In this document: positions 17,930 to 26,564 of the stretch, one piece after another | How positions within the stretch are numbered: the stretch's first letter is position 1 | Layout of the letters: the number at the start of each line of letters is the position of its first letter | NCBI GenBank assembly: GCA_900316855.1 | Contig: ONEK01000014.1 | Coordinates: forward strand, 1-64,000 | Direction of reading: 5' to 3' | DNA from: an uncultured Lachnospiraceae bacterium | Lineage (GTDB): Bacteria > Bacillota > Clostridia > Lachnospirales > Lachnospiraceae | Length of the DNA stretch: 64,000 bases | Position numbers and translations under genes: made by a program | Notes under the pieces: generated by a model | The model's database searches: none | Told to the model about the DNA's origin: nothing | Seen by the model: only the letters and a program-made list of their open reading frames with translations

Positions 17930-20365
17930 ATGAAATACAACTTCAGTGAAATTGAGCCGAAATGGCAGAAGGCATGGGCCGACGCCAATGCGTTCAAGGC
18001 GGTGGATTTTGACAAAAAGCCGAAGTGGTACGGACTCGTGGAGTTCCCGTATCCGTCCGGCCAGGGTATGCATGTAGGACATATCAAAGCCTACAGCTCC
18101 ATTGAGGTGCTCGCGAGAAAACGCCGCATGCAGGGCTATAACGTCCTGTTCCCGATCGGCTTTGATTCGTTCGGCCTTCCCGCGGAAAACTACGCCATCA
18201 AGACGAATACGCATCCGCATATCATCACGGAGAAGAATATCGCGCACTTTTCCGACCAGCTGAAGAAGGTCGGCTTCTCGTTTGACTGGTCGCGGGAATT
18301 CGCGACGTCCCACGCGGACTACTACAAGTGGACGCAGTGGATTTTCCTGCAGCTGTTCAAACACGGGCTCGTGTTCCGCTCGAAGACGCTCGTCAACTAC
18401 TGCCCGCACTGCAAGGTGGTCCTGTCCAACGAGGACTCCCAGGGCGGCAAGTGCGACATCTGCCACAGCGATGTCGTGCAGCTGCCGAAGGACGTGTGGT
18501 TCCTGAAAATCACGGCCTACGCGGACAAGCTCCTCAATGGCCTCGATACCGTGGATTATCCTGATTCCGTCAAGCAGCAGGAGGTTGCCTGGATCGGCCG
18601 CTCCACCGGCACGTTCGTTGACTTTAATGTCGCGGACGGGGAGGGGACGCCGATTGCGGACGAGAAGCTCGAGGTTTATACCACGCGGTGCGACACGCTC
18701 TACGGCGTGACGTTCATGGTCGTTGCCCCGGAGCATCCGCTGCTGGACAAATATAAGGACCGGATTGCGAACTGGGCGGACGTAGAGGAGTACCGGAAGG
18801 AATCCGCCAAGAAGACGGAATTCGAGCGCACGCAGCTCGTGAAGGACAAGACCGGCGTGAAGCTGGACGGCCTGACCGCCATCAATCCCATCACGGGCGA
18901 CCGGATCCCGCTCTTTATATCCGATTATGTCATGATGGGGTATGGCACCGGAGCCATCATGGCCGTACCCGCGCACGACCAGCGCGACTATGACTTTGCG
19001 AAGAAATTCGGCGCGAAGATCATCGAGGTCATCAAAGGCGGAGACATCTCGAAGGAAGCCTACACGGGCGACGGCGAGATGGTCAATTCCGGCGTGCTTA
19101 ACGGCATGACGAACAAGAAGGACTCCATTAAGAAGATGCAGGAGTACCTTAAGGAGAAGGGCATCGGCCGCAAGGGCGTCCAGTACAAGATGAAGGACTG
19201 GGCCTTCAACCGCCAGAGATACTGGGGCGAGCCGATTCCGCTCATCCACTGCCCGAAGTGCGGTGTCGTTCCCGTGCCGGAGGAGGAGCTTCCGCTCACG
19301 CTTCCGGAGGTGGAGAACTTCGAGCCCGGCCAGGACGGCAAGAGCCCGCTTGCCCGGATTGATTCGTTCGTGAACTGCACGTGCCCAAAGTGCGGCGGCC
19401 CCGCAAAGCGCGAGACAGACACCATGCCGCAGTGGGCCGGTTCGTCGTGGTATTTCCTGCGCTTCTGCGACCCGAACAACGACAAGGCGTTCGCGGACCG
19501 GAAGAAGCTGGACTACTGGATGCCGGTCGACCACTACAACGGCGGTATGGAGCACGTGACGCGCCATCTGCTGTATTCGAGGTTCTGGCATCACTTCCTG
19601 TATGACATCGGCGAGGTGAACACGCCGGAGCCGTACGCAAAGCGCACGTACCAGGGCATGATCCTCGGCTCGGACGGCGAGAAGATGAGCAAGTCAAAGG
19701 GCAACGTCGTCGACCCCGTGGACATCGTGAATTCCTACGGTGCCGACACACTCCGCACCTACGTCCTGTTCATGGGCGATTACGGCTCCGCCGCTCCGTG
19801 GAGCGATCAGGCTGTACAGGGCTGCAGGCGCTTCCTCGAAAGGGTTGCCGGCTTCCCGGACATCGCGACAGCGGACGCGGAAGATCCGGAGACGGAATCG
19901 AAGCTTCACAAGACCATTAAGAAGGTCAGCGAAGACATCGAGAACATGAAGTTCAACACGGCCATCGCCGCGCTCATGACACTCACGAACGACTACTATA
20001 AGAAGGGCGCCGTGACGAAGGAGGATGTGAAGATCTTCATCCAGCTCCTGTCCCCGTTCGCACCGCACCTGTGTGAGGAGATCTGGCAGCAGCTGGGTTA
20101 CAACCCGGACGGGAAGTCGTTCTGCACGCTTTCGCAGTGGCCGTCCTACGATGAAGCGAAGACGAAGGACGCTACCGTGAAGATGGGTGTCCAGGTCAAC
20201 GGCAAGGTCCGCGGCACGATCGAGGTCGCGGCGGACGCGGACAAGGATGCTGTCCTTGCCGCGGCGAAGGCGGATCCGAAGGTTGCGAAATACCTTGAGA
20301 GCGGAACGCTCGTCAAGGAAATCTACGTCCCCGGACGGATCCTGAATTTCGTTGTGAAGGGATAA
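17930..20365 (+). CDS. leuS: Leucyl-tRNA synthetase
   Basis: 811 residues, bacterial LeuRS. The HIGH motif reads HVGH (48-51) after PYPSGQGM; the CP1 editing domain carries the TRCDTLYGVTFMV segment; the KMSKS loop is at 585-589 (EKMSKSKGNV); an anticodon-binding domain and a short C-terminal tail follow. A zinc-type CPHC..CDIC cluster is visible around residue 160. ATG 17930 has GAGGT 9 bases upstream; an ATG at 17915 would overlap that site. It charges tRNA-Leu, one isoacceptor of which is encoded at 12895. Confidence 0.97.
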   Translation: MKYNFSEIEPKWQKAWADANAFKAVDFDKKPKWYGLVEFPYPSGQGMHVGHIKAYSSIEVLARKRRMQGYNVLFPIGFDSFGLPAENYAIKTNTHPHIITEKNIAHFSDQLKKVGFSFDWSREFATSHADYYKWTQWIFLQLFKHGLVFRSKTLVNYCPHCKVVLSNEDSQGGKCDICHSDVVQLPKDVWFLKITAYADKLLNGLDTVDYPDSVKQQEVAWIGRSTGTFVDFNVADGEGTPIADEKLEVYTTRCDTLYGVTFMVVAPEHPLLDKYKDRIANWADVEEYRKESAKKTEFERTQLVKDKTGVKLDGLTAINPITGDRIPLFISDYVMMGYGTGAIMAVPAHDQRDYDFAKKFGAKIIEVIKGGDISKEAYTGDGEMVNSGVLNGMTNKKDSIKKMQEYLKEKGIGRKGVQYKMKDWAFNRQRYWGEPIPLIHCPKCGVVPVPEEELPLTLPEVENFEPGQDGKSPLARIDSFVNCTCPKCGGPAKRETDTMPQWAGSSWYFLRFCDPNNDKAFADRKKLDYWMPVDHYNGGMEHVTRHLLYSRFWHHFLYDIGEVNTPEPYAKRTYQGMILGSDGEKMSKSKGNVVDPVDIVNSYGADTLRTYVLFMGDYGSAAPWSDQAVQGCRRFLERVAGFPDIATADAEDPETESKLHKTIKKVSEDIENMKFNTAIAALMTLTNDYYKKGAVTKEDVKIFIQLLSPFAPHLCEEIWQQLGYNPDGKSFCTLSQWPSYDEAKTKDATVKMGVQVNGKVRGTIEVAADADKDAVLAAAKADPKVAKYLESGTLVKEIYVPGRILNFVVKG

Positions 20366-20439
20366 ACCGACAAACAGCAGGACGTGTAACCGCGGTAAAA
20401 CCGCGGCACAATGTCATTACAGTAAGATCAGATGCTTGC

Positions 20440-20471
20440 AGCACAGAGGGAGAGACTTCTTCCCCTGTGCT
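20440..20471 (+). terminator. Terminator candidate after leuS
   Basis: AGCACAGAGGGAGA pairs with TCTTCCCCTGTGCT (one mismatch), followed by a weak GTTTGT. Nearby CCGCGGT-AAA-ACCGCGG forms another 7-bp hairpin. Confidence 0.5.
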
Positions 20472-20545
20472 GTTTGTGGCATAAGGGTCAGAAGGATCAA
20501 ATCGCGGCAAGCCGGCACTTATTTGGTTATAATGCATAATCATGA

Positions 20546-20574
20546 TTGCTATGCCTCTGAAATATTGTTAAAAT
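20546..20574 (+). promoter_or_regulatory. Promoter of the EF-G paralogue, followed by a leader hairpin
   Basis: TTGCTA (20546-20551), 17-base spacer, TAAAAT (20569-20574) with an upstream TG (extended -10). A 13-bp imperfect hairpin (GGTTTTCCGGTAC / GTGCCGGAAATCC) lies in the leader before the ribosome-binding site GGAGG. Confidence 0.6.
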
Positions 20575-20642
20575 GATAGAAGGTTTTCCGGTACGAATGG
20601 GGAAAGTGCCGGAAATCCAACTAATGTTACGGAGGATTCAAC

Positions 20643-22736
20643 ATGAAGGTTTACACAACTGACAAAATCAGAAACGTCGTAGTGCTGGGTCACGGGGGAG
20701 CCGGCAAAACCACACTGGTGGAAGCCATGGCTTATCTGGGCGGCCTGACATCCAGAACGGGCAGAGTGGAGGACGGTAGTACCCTTTCCGACTTCACGAA
20801 GGAGGAGCAGAAGCGCGGCATTTCCATCCGCACATCCCTCATTCCGATCGAGTGGCAGGACTGCAAGATCAACGTTCTCGACACACCCGGATATTTTGAT
20901 TTTATCGGTGAGGTGGAGGAAGCCTTAAGTGTTGCGGACGGCGCTGTTATCGTTGTTTCCGGCAAGGCCGGCATCGAAGCCGGCACCGAACGGGCCTGGG
21001 ACCTCTGCGAGAAATACAACCTGCCCCGCATGTTCTTCGTGACCGACATGGATATTGACACCGTTTCGTACCGCCAGACGGTCGAGGATCTCACTGCCCT
21101 GTACGGGAAGAAGATCGCGCCGTTCAACATGCCCGTCCGTGAGGGAGGGAAGTTTACCGGCTACGTCAACGTTATCCAGCAGAAGGCCTTCAGGTACGAG
21201 AACAAGGAAGCCAATCCGACTGACGTTCCCGAATATTCGAAGGAATACCTGTCCCAGTATCATGACACCCTGATGGAGGCGGTAGCCGAGACATCCGAGG
21301 AGTTCATGGAGCGGTATTTCAACGGCGAGGAATTCTCGGAGGCGGAGATCCGCGCGGCAGTGCGCCTTTCCATTCAGGACGGCTCGATCGTTCCGGTGGA
21401 GATGGGTTCCGGCACGATCTGTCAGGGCGTTTACACCCTCATGGACGATATTGTGAAGTATATGCCCGCGGCGGAATCCCGTCCGATGTCCGGCATTGAC
21501 CTCAAGACGAACGGTGTGTTCGAGGCGAATTTCGACGTCCTGAAGCCGAAGACCGCCTTCGTGTTCAAGACCATTGTGGATCCGTTCATCGGCCGGTATT
21601 CGCTCATCAAGGTGCGCTCCGGCGTCCTGAAGACAGACGACCTCGTCTATGACAACCGTCGCGAGTCGGAGTTCAAGGTCGGCAAGCTCTATATCCTCCA
21701 GGGCAACAAGTCTTCGGAGATCAGCGAGCTGCACGCGGGAGACCTCGGCGCGCTCGCAAAGCTCGGCAGCGTCCAGACAGGAGACACGCTCTCCACGAAA
21801 GCCAATCCCGTCATGTACGCGAAGATGGACATCAGCAGGCCGTACACGTACCTCCGCTACCGCGCCGTCAACAAGGGCGATATCGACAAGATTGCCCAGG
21901 CCATGGCGAAGATCGCGGCCGAGGACCCGACGTTCAAGCCGGTCAACGACTCGGAGAACGGCCAGTCCCTCATGTACGGCATGGGCGACCTGCACCTGAA
22001 CGTCATCCAGAGCATGCTGAAGAACGAATACAACCTCGACCTCACCGTGGAGCAGCCGAAGGTTGCGTTCCGCGAGACCATCAAGAAGACCTCGGACGTC
22101 GAATATAAGTACAAGAAGCAGACCGGCGGACACGGCCAGTACGGACATGTGAAGATCCGCTTCTCGCCGAGCGGTGACACCACGGCACCCTATGAGTTTG
22201 CGGAGGAGGTTGTCGGCGGCGCCATCCCGAAGAACTATTTCCCTGCTGTTGAGAAGGGCATCGCGGAATCCGTGGAGAGAGGACCTCTCGCAGCCTACCC
22301 CGTGGTAGGTGTGAAGGCTGTCCTGTATGACGGCTCCTACCATCCGGTGGATTCCTCGGAAATGGCATTCAAGACGGCTGCCAAGCAGGCCTTCAGGAAG
22401 GGCTTCATGGAGGCGTCGCCCGTTCTGCTCGAGCCGATCGTGAACCTGAAGGTCACTGTTCCGGACACCTATACCGGCGATGTCATGGGCGACCTCAACA
22501 AGCGCCGCGGCAGGGTTCTCGGCATGAATCCATCCGGCAAGGGCAAACAGCAGATCGAGGCCGAGGTTCCCCAGATGGAGCTCTTTGACTACTGCACGAA
22601 GCTCCGCTCCATCACCGGAGGACGCGGAGACTACGAATACTCCTTCGTCCGCTACGAGCAGACACCGCCCGACATCCAGAGCCGTGAGGTCGCTGCCCGC
22701 GCCGAGAAGGCCGCTGCCGGCTTCGCCGAGGAGTAA
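20643..22736 (+). CDS. Elongation factor G-like GTPase (EF-G2 type)
   Basis: 697 residues with the five-domain EF-G layout. The G domain has P-loop GHGGAGKT (16-23), KRGIS for switch I, DTPGYFDF (80-87), but VTDMDID (133-139) where NKxD is expected. Domain IV contains GGHGQYGHVKI; domain V ends near PQMELFDYCTKLRS with the gap GRGDYEYSF. It belongs to the paralogous EF-G-like family rather than canonical FusA, which usually sits with rpsL/rpsG and tuf. A role in translation stress or an alternative translocation function is likely but not proven. ATG 20643 follows ACGGAGGATTCAAC. Confidence 0.88.
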   Translation: MKVYTTDKIRNVVVLGHGGAGKTTLVEAMAYLGGLTSRTGRVEDGSTLSDFTKEEQKRGISIRTSLIPIEWQDCKINVLDTPGYFDFIGEVEEALSVADGAVIVVSGKAGIEAGTERAWDLCEKYNLPRMFFVTDMDIDTVSYRQTVEDLTALYGKKIAPFNMPVREGGKFTGYVNVIQQKAFRYENKEANPTDVPEYSKEYLSQYHDTLMEAVAETSEEFMERYFNGEEFSEAEIRAAVRLSIQDGSIVPVEMGSGTICQGVYTLMDDIVKYMPAAESRPMSGIDLKTNGVFEANFDVLKPKTAFVFKTIVDPFIGRYSLIKVRSGVLKTDDLVYDNRRESEFKVGKLYILQGNKSSEISELHAGDLGALAKLGSVQTGDTLSTKANPVMYAKMDISRPYTYLRYRAVNKGDIDKIAQAMAKIAAEDPTFKPVNDSENGQSLMYGMGDLHLNVIQSMLKNEYNLDLTVEQPKVAFRETIKKTSDVEYKYKKQTGGHGQYGHVKIRFSPSGDTTAPYEFAEEVVGGAIPKNYFPAVEKGIAESVERGPLAAYPVVGVKAVLYDGSYHPVDSSEMAFKTAAKQAFRKGFMEASPVLLEPIVNLKVTVPDTYTGDVMGDLNKRRGRVLGMNPSGKGKQQIEAEVPQMELFDYCTKLRSITGGRGDYEYSFVRYEQTPPDIQSREVAARAEKAAAGFAEE

Positions 22737-22750
22737 ACAAAATATTATTA

Positions 22751-22903
22751 TATGCTTTGCCCGGACAAAGAGGGATGGGGGTAAACAAAATGCATATGGA
22801 ATGCAAAATTCGCGAAGGCGATTTTGCATTCCCGGCCACGAGCAAAGCATATTCATGCTTTGCTCGGACAAAGAGAGATGGTGCATCAGCACCATCTCTC
22901 TTT
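22751..22903. repeat. Direct repeat and three stacked hairpins after the EF-G-like gene
   Basis: A roughly 30-base segment around TGCTTTGCCCGGACAAAGAG (22754-22773) recurs, slightly changed, at 22856-22875. Between and after lie a bulged-A family hairpin in reverse orientation (22798-22832), a perfect 11-bp hairpin GAGCAAAGCAT/ATGCTTTGCTC (22840-22865) and the terminator at 22870-22903. Confidence 0.7.
22870..22903 (+). terminator. Terminator after the EF-G-like gene
   Basis: AAAGAGAGATGGTGC pairs perfectly with GCACCATCTCTCTTT (15 bp) around ATCA, followed by GTTGTTG. Confidence 0.75.
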
Positions 22904-22907
22904 GTTG

Positions 22908-22937
22908 TTGACAGAAGTTGTTCTCGTTGTATACAAT
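22908..22937 (+). promoter_or_regulatory. Promoter of the citrate synthase gene
   Basis: TTGACA (22908-22913), then TATACA (16-base spacer) or TACAAT (18-base spacer) at 22930-22937. It lies immediately downstream of the terminator. Confidence 0.65.
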
Positions 22938-23002
22938 GATACACAAAAGCTGCGAACGCAGTTATCATATGCCTGCCAAAGGCGGCAGAAAGAAGGCAGT
23001 TT

Positions 23003-24442
23003 ATGGTCACTGAAACATTCGAGAATCGTCCGGTCACGATGAACCAGCACAACAATCTGCTCCAGATCGAGGAGCACATGTACATCCTGGACGATGTGAA
23101 GAAGCCGAACGTCTTCCGGCAGATGTTTCCCTATTCTGAAATCCCCAAAATCCCCTTCAACGACAGAACCGTTCCCAAATATATGCCCAAGGATATCTGG
23201 ATCACGGATACAACGTTCCGCGACGGCCAGCAGTCCAGGGCACCGTATACAACAGACCAGATCGTCCATATCTTTGATGAGTTCCACCGACTCGGCGGGC
23301 CGAACGGCATGATCCGCGCGTGCGAGTTTTTCCTGTATTCGAAGCAGGACCGTGACGCGGTCGAGAAGTGCATGGAGCGCGGTTATGAATTCCCGCAGGT
23401 GACGAGCTGGATCCGCGCGAGCCACGATGACTTCCGGCTCGTGAAGGAGATGGGCATGAAGGAGACCGGCATTCTGGTTTCCTGCTCGGACTATCACATC
23501 TTCCTGAAGCTGAAGATGACGAGGAAGCAGGCCATGGAGCACTACCTGTCCGTCGTGCGCGACTGTCTCGAGCAGGGCATCTCCCCGAGGTGCCACATGG
23601 AGGATATCACCCGTGCGGATATCTACGGCTACGTCGTCCCGTTCTGCCTCGAGCTGATGAAGCTGCAGGACGAGTACAAGATCCCGATCAAGATCCGCGC
23701 CTGCGATACGATGGGCTACGGCGTGAACTACAGCGGCGCCGTTATCCCGCGGTCGGTTCCCGGCATCATCTACGCCATTCATACACATGCCGGTGTTCCG
23801 TCCGAACAGCTGGAATGGCACGGACACAATGATTTCTACAAGGCGGTCGTCAACGCGACGACGGCGTGGCTCTATGGCTGCAGCGGCGTCAACTGCTCGC
23901 TGTTCGGCATCGGCGAACGGACCGGCAACACTCCGACCGAGGCCATGGTGTTCGAATACGCCCAGCTCAAGGGAAACCTCAACAGTATGGATACCACGGT
24001 CATCACGGACCTCGCGAAATATTACGAGGAGGAGATCGGCTATCACATTCCGGACAACACACCTTTTGTCGGCAAGAACTTCAACGTGACGCGCGCCGGT
24101 ATCCATGCGGACGGACTGCTCAAGAACGAGGAGATCTACAACATTTTCGACACGGAGAAATTCCTGAAGCGCCCTCCCGTTTCGGCGGTTTCCAATACGT
24201 CAGGCCTTGCCGGAATCGCGCTGTGGATCAACAACTACTATCGCCTGCCTGCCGAAAAGAAGGTTGACAAGAAGTCTCCGCTCGTCGAGTCGGTCAAGAC
24301 CTGGGTGGATGCGCAGTACGCAAACGGCCGTGTGACCGCGCTCACCGACGCGGAGCTCGAGGCACAGATCGACCGCGTCTGCGCGGCTGAAAAAATGGAA
24401 AGCCCCGCAGAAGCGGCAGCTTCCGAAAAGGCCGGAGCCTGA
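23003..24442 (+). CDS. Predicted Re-citrate synthase (isopropylmalate/homocitrate synthase family)
   Basis: 479 residues, DRE-TIM metallolyase fold. The catalytic motif ITDTTFRDGQQSR (67-79) and metal-binding HGH in LEWHGHND (273-275) are present, and the C-terminal leucine-regulatory domain of LeuA is missing. Its length and N-terminal region resemble the clostridial enzyme that condenses acetyl-CoA with oxaloacetate to citrate with Re stereochemistry (described from Clostridium kluyveri). The neighbouring icd supports citrate rather than isopropylmalate or homocitrate. ATG 23003 follows AGAAGGCAG; ATG 23039 is an alternative. No aconitase gene lies nearby. Confidence 0.75.
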   Translation: MVTETFENRPVTMNQHNNLLQIEEHMYILDDVKKPNVFRQMFPYSEIPKIPFNDRTVPKYMPKDIWITDTTFRDGQQSRAPYTTDQIVHIFDEFHRLGGPNGMIRACEFFLYSKQDRDAVEKCMERGYEFPQVTSWIRASHDDFRLVKEMGMKETGILVSCSDYHIFLKLKMTRKQAMEHYLSVVRDCLEQGISPRCHMEDITRADIYGYVVPFCLELMKLQDEYKIPIKIRACDTMGYGVNYSGAVIPRSVPGIIYAIHTHAGVPSEQLEWHGHNDFYKAVVNATTAWLYGCSGVNCSLFGIGERTGNTPTEAMVFEYAQLKGNLNSMDTTVITDLAKYYEEEIGYHIPDNTPFVGKNFNVTRAGIHADGLLKNEEIYNIFDTEKFLKRPPVSAVSNTSGLAGIALWINNYYRLPAEKKVDKKSPLVESVKTWVDAQYANGRVTALTDAELEAQIDRVCAAEKMESPAEAAASEKAGA

Positions 24443-24493
24443 GGCATCCGGCTGTGACCGGTACGGGAAAAATTTTTTACATTTTCCGTGACA

Positions 24494-24511
24494 GCTGTCC
24501 TTCGGGACAGC
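24494..24511 (+). promoter_or_regulatory. UUCG-type hairpin before the GntR gene
   Basis: GCTGTCC-TTCG-GGACAGC is a perfect 7-bp hairpin with a stable tetraloop. It may tune expression between citrate synthase and the regulator, or mark mRNA processing. No T-run follows. Confidence 0.4.
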
Positions 24512-24546
24512 GATCTGTTTCAACCAGGGGGGAAAATGAATCAGAG

Positions 24547-25233
24547 ATGAATGATTATGATGTAAGACGCGATGTCAGTGACAAGTATTCCCTGCGGGGA
24601 CGTGTTTTTCATAAGATCCGGGATGATATACTGAGTGGGAAGTACAAGGAGAACGAGGAACTCAAGGAGGTCGCGATCGGCGCGGAGCTCGGTGTGTCCA
24701 GGACACCGGTCCGGGAAGCACTCCGCCAGCTCGAGCTCGAGGGGCTCGTCCAGATAATTCCGAACCGGGGAGCGTTCGTCACCGGCATCCAGGTGAAGGA
24801 CGTGCATGACATCTACATGATCCGTGCCCGCCTCGAGGGCCTGTGCGCACGCTGGGCCTGCGAGCATATCACGAAGGAACAGATGGAGGCCATGGAGGAG
24901 AATGTCTACCTCGCCGAGTTCCACGCGGGCAAGGGCAACATGGAGCAGATGACGGAGCTGGACAACACGTTTCACAGGATTCTCTATGCCGCCTGTGATT
25001 CCAAGATGCTGGAGCACCTTCTGATCGACTACCACCAGTATGTGCTGCGGATCCGCAAGATGACGCTGTCCACACCCGCACGGGCGCGCGCATCCAACGC
25101 GGAACACCGCGCCATCATGGAGGCGATCCGGGACAAGGACGCCGACAAGGCGGAGGAGCTTGCAGGACAGCACATGCGCAACGCCTATGACAACATGGTG
25201 AAGAACGGATTGTTCGAGCTGTATAAGAGCTGA
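24547..25233 (+). CDS. GntR-family transcriptional regulator (FadR/FCD subfamily)
   Basis: 228 residues. A winged helix-turn-helix (about 18-85) has the typical SRTPVREALRQLELEGLV; an FCD effector domain follows, with metal-ligand-like residues Asp in ELDNTFHR and His in NAEHRAIMEAI. It sits between the citrate synthase and icd genes, so it may sense citrate or a related acid and control this module; that is inference from position. ATG 24547 is about 14 bases after a GGGGGG run; spacing is loose and no better start exists in frame. Confidence 0.88.
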   Translation: MNDYDVRRDVSDKYSLRGRVFHKIRDDILSGKYKENEELKEVAIGAELGVSRTPVREALRQLELEGLVQIIPNRGAFVTGIQVKDVHDIYMIRARLEGLCARWACEHITKEQMEAMEENVYLAEFHAGKGNMEQMTELDNTFHRILYAACDSKMLEHLLIDYHQYVLRIRKMTLSTPARARASNAEHRAIMEAIRDKDADKAEELAGQHMRNAYDNMVKNGLFELYKS

Positions 25234-25343
25234 GTGCAAGTCAATGCGGCAGCCCCCGGCACAGGAGGACCGGCCGGGCATGCCATGATATTTCCGTGAT
25301 ACGAGTGTAAGGAAACTTTAGAAAGGAAAAGGAGAATATACCC

Positions 25344-26564
25344 ATGCAGAAAATTGCCATGAAGACGCCCATTGTGGAGATGGACGGAGATGAGATGACG
25401 CGGGTCATCTGGAGGATGATCAAGGAGGACCTGCTGACACCTTACATCGACCTGAGGACGGAATATTACGACCTGGGGCTTCCCTACCGGGACGAAACGG
25501 ATGACCGGGTGACGCTCAACGCCGCCGAGGCGACAAGGAAGCTCGGCGTGGCGGTCAAGTGCGCGACAATCACCCCGAACCGGCAGCGCCTGGAGGAGTA
25601 TCACCTGAAGCGCCTGTACAAGAGCCCGAACGCAACGCTTCGTTCCTACCTCGACGGCACGGTTTTCCGCGCCCCGATCGTGGTGAAGGGCATCGAGCCC
25701 TATGTCCGGAACTGGAAGAAGCCCATCACCATGGCACGTCACGCCTACGGCGATGTCTACAAGAATTCCGAGATGCAGGTCGGCTGCGCAGGCAAGGCCG
25801 AGCTCGTGTTCACGGAGGCGGGCACCGGCATTGAGCACCGCCAGCTCGTGCATGATTTTGCGGGGCCCGGTGTCCTGCAGGGCATTTACAACACCGATCA
25901 GTCCATCCACAGCTTTGCCAGAACCTGCTTCCAGTATGCGCTGGACCAGAAGGAGGACCTGTGGTTCTCCACGAAGGATACGATCTCCAAGACCTATGAC
26001 GGCAATTTCCGTGCAATCTTTGCGGACACATACAACCGGGAATATAAGGAGAAGTTTGAAAAGGCGGGCATTCAGTATTTTTACACCCTCATCGATGACG
26101 CGGTGGCCCGTGTCATCCGTTCGGAGGGAGGCTTCGTCTGGGCGCTGAAGAACTATGACGGCGATGTGATGAGCGATATGCTGGCAACGGCGTTCGGCTC
26201 GCTTGCCATGATGACCTCGATTCTCGTCTCGCCTGACGGGACGTACGAATACGAGGCGGCGCACGGAACCGTGCAGCGCCATTACTACAAGTATAAAAAC
26301 GGCGAGAAGGAATCCACGAACTCCGTCGCGACGATCTTTGCCTGGACGGGAGCGCTGAGAAAGCGCGCCGAGCTCGACGGGATCCCGGAGCTCGTAAAGT
26401 TCGCGGACGCGCTGGAGAAGGCAACAATCGCGACGATCGAGTCCGGCAGGATGACCGGCGATCTCGCCGCGATTACAACCATGCCGAAGGAGTCCGTGAC
26501 AAAGCTTGACACCGAGGAATTCATCCTCGCCATCCGGGACAATCTGGAGGCGGGGTTAAAATGA
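25344..26564 (+). CDS. icd: NADP-dependent isocitrate dehydrogenase
   Basis: 406 residues, the homodimeric type related to eukaryotic NADP-IDH. Visible are the start [17 protein letters not shown], substrate-binding [16 protein letters not shown], the metal Asp region [11 protein letters not shown], and [12 protein letters not shown] of the cofactor site. It converts isocitrate to 2-oxoglutarate and makes NADPH. With the Re-citrate synthase it forms the oxidative TCA half used for glutamate. ATG 25344 follows AAAAGGAGAA. It is convergent with the ABC-F gene: the stop codons abut with no gap, so no separate terminator is possible between them. Confidence 0.96.
   Translation: MQKIAMKTPIVEMDGDEMTRVIWRMIKEDLLTPYIDLRTEYYDLGLPYRDETDDRVTLNAAEATRKLGVAVKCATITPNRQRLEEYHLKRLYKSPNATLRSYLDGTVFRAPIVVKGIEPYVRNWKKPITMARHAYGDVYKNSEMQVGCAGKAELVFTEAGTGIEHRQLVHDFAGPGVLQGIYNTDQSIHSFARTCFQYALDQKEDLWFSTKDTISKTYDGNFRAIFADTYNREYKEKFEKAGIQYFYTLIDDAVARVIRSEGGFVWALKNYDGDVMSDMLATAFGSLAMMTSILVSPDGTYEYEAAHGTVQRHYYKYKNGEKESTNSVATIFAWTGALRKRAELDGIPELVKFADALEKATIATIESGRMTGDLAAITTMPKESVTKLDTEEFILAIRDNLEAGLK

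Noticed and set aside
17861..19594. 577-codon open frame opposite leuS
   Set aside because: Antisense shadow; the plus-strand LeuRS motifs are unambiguous.
20925..22946. 673-codon open frame on the minus strand opposite the EF-G-like gene
   Set aside because: Antisense shadow typical of GC-rich coding DNA; the plus-strand frame shows full EF-G motifs and the minus frame none.
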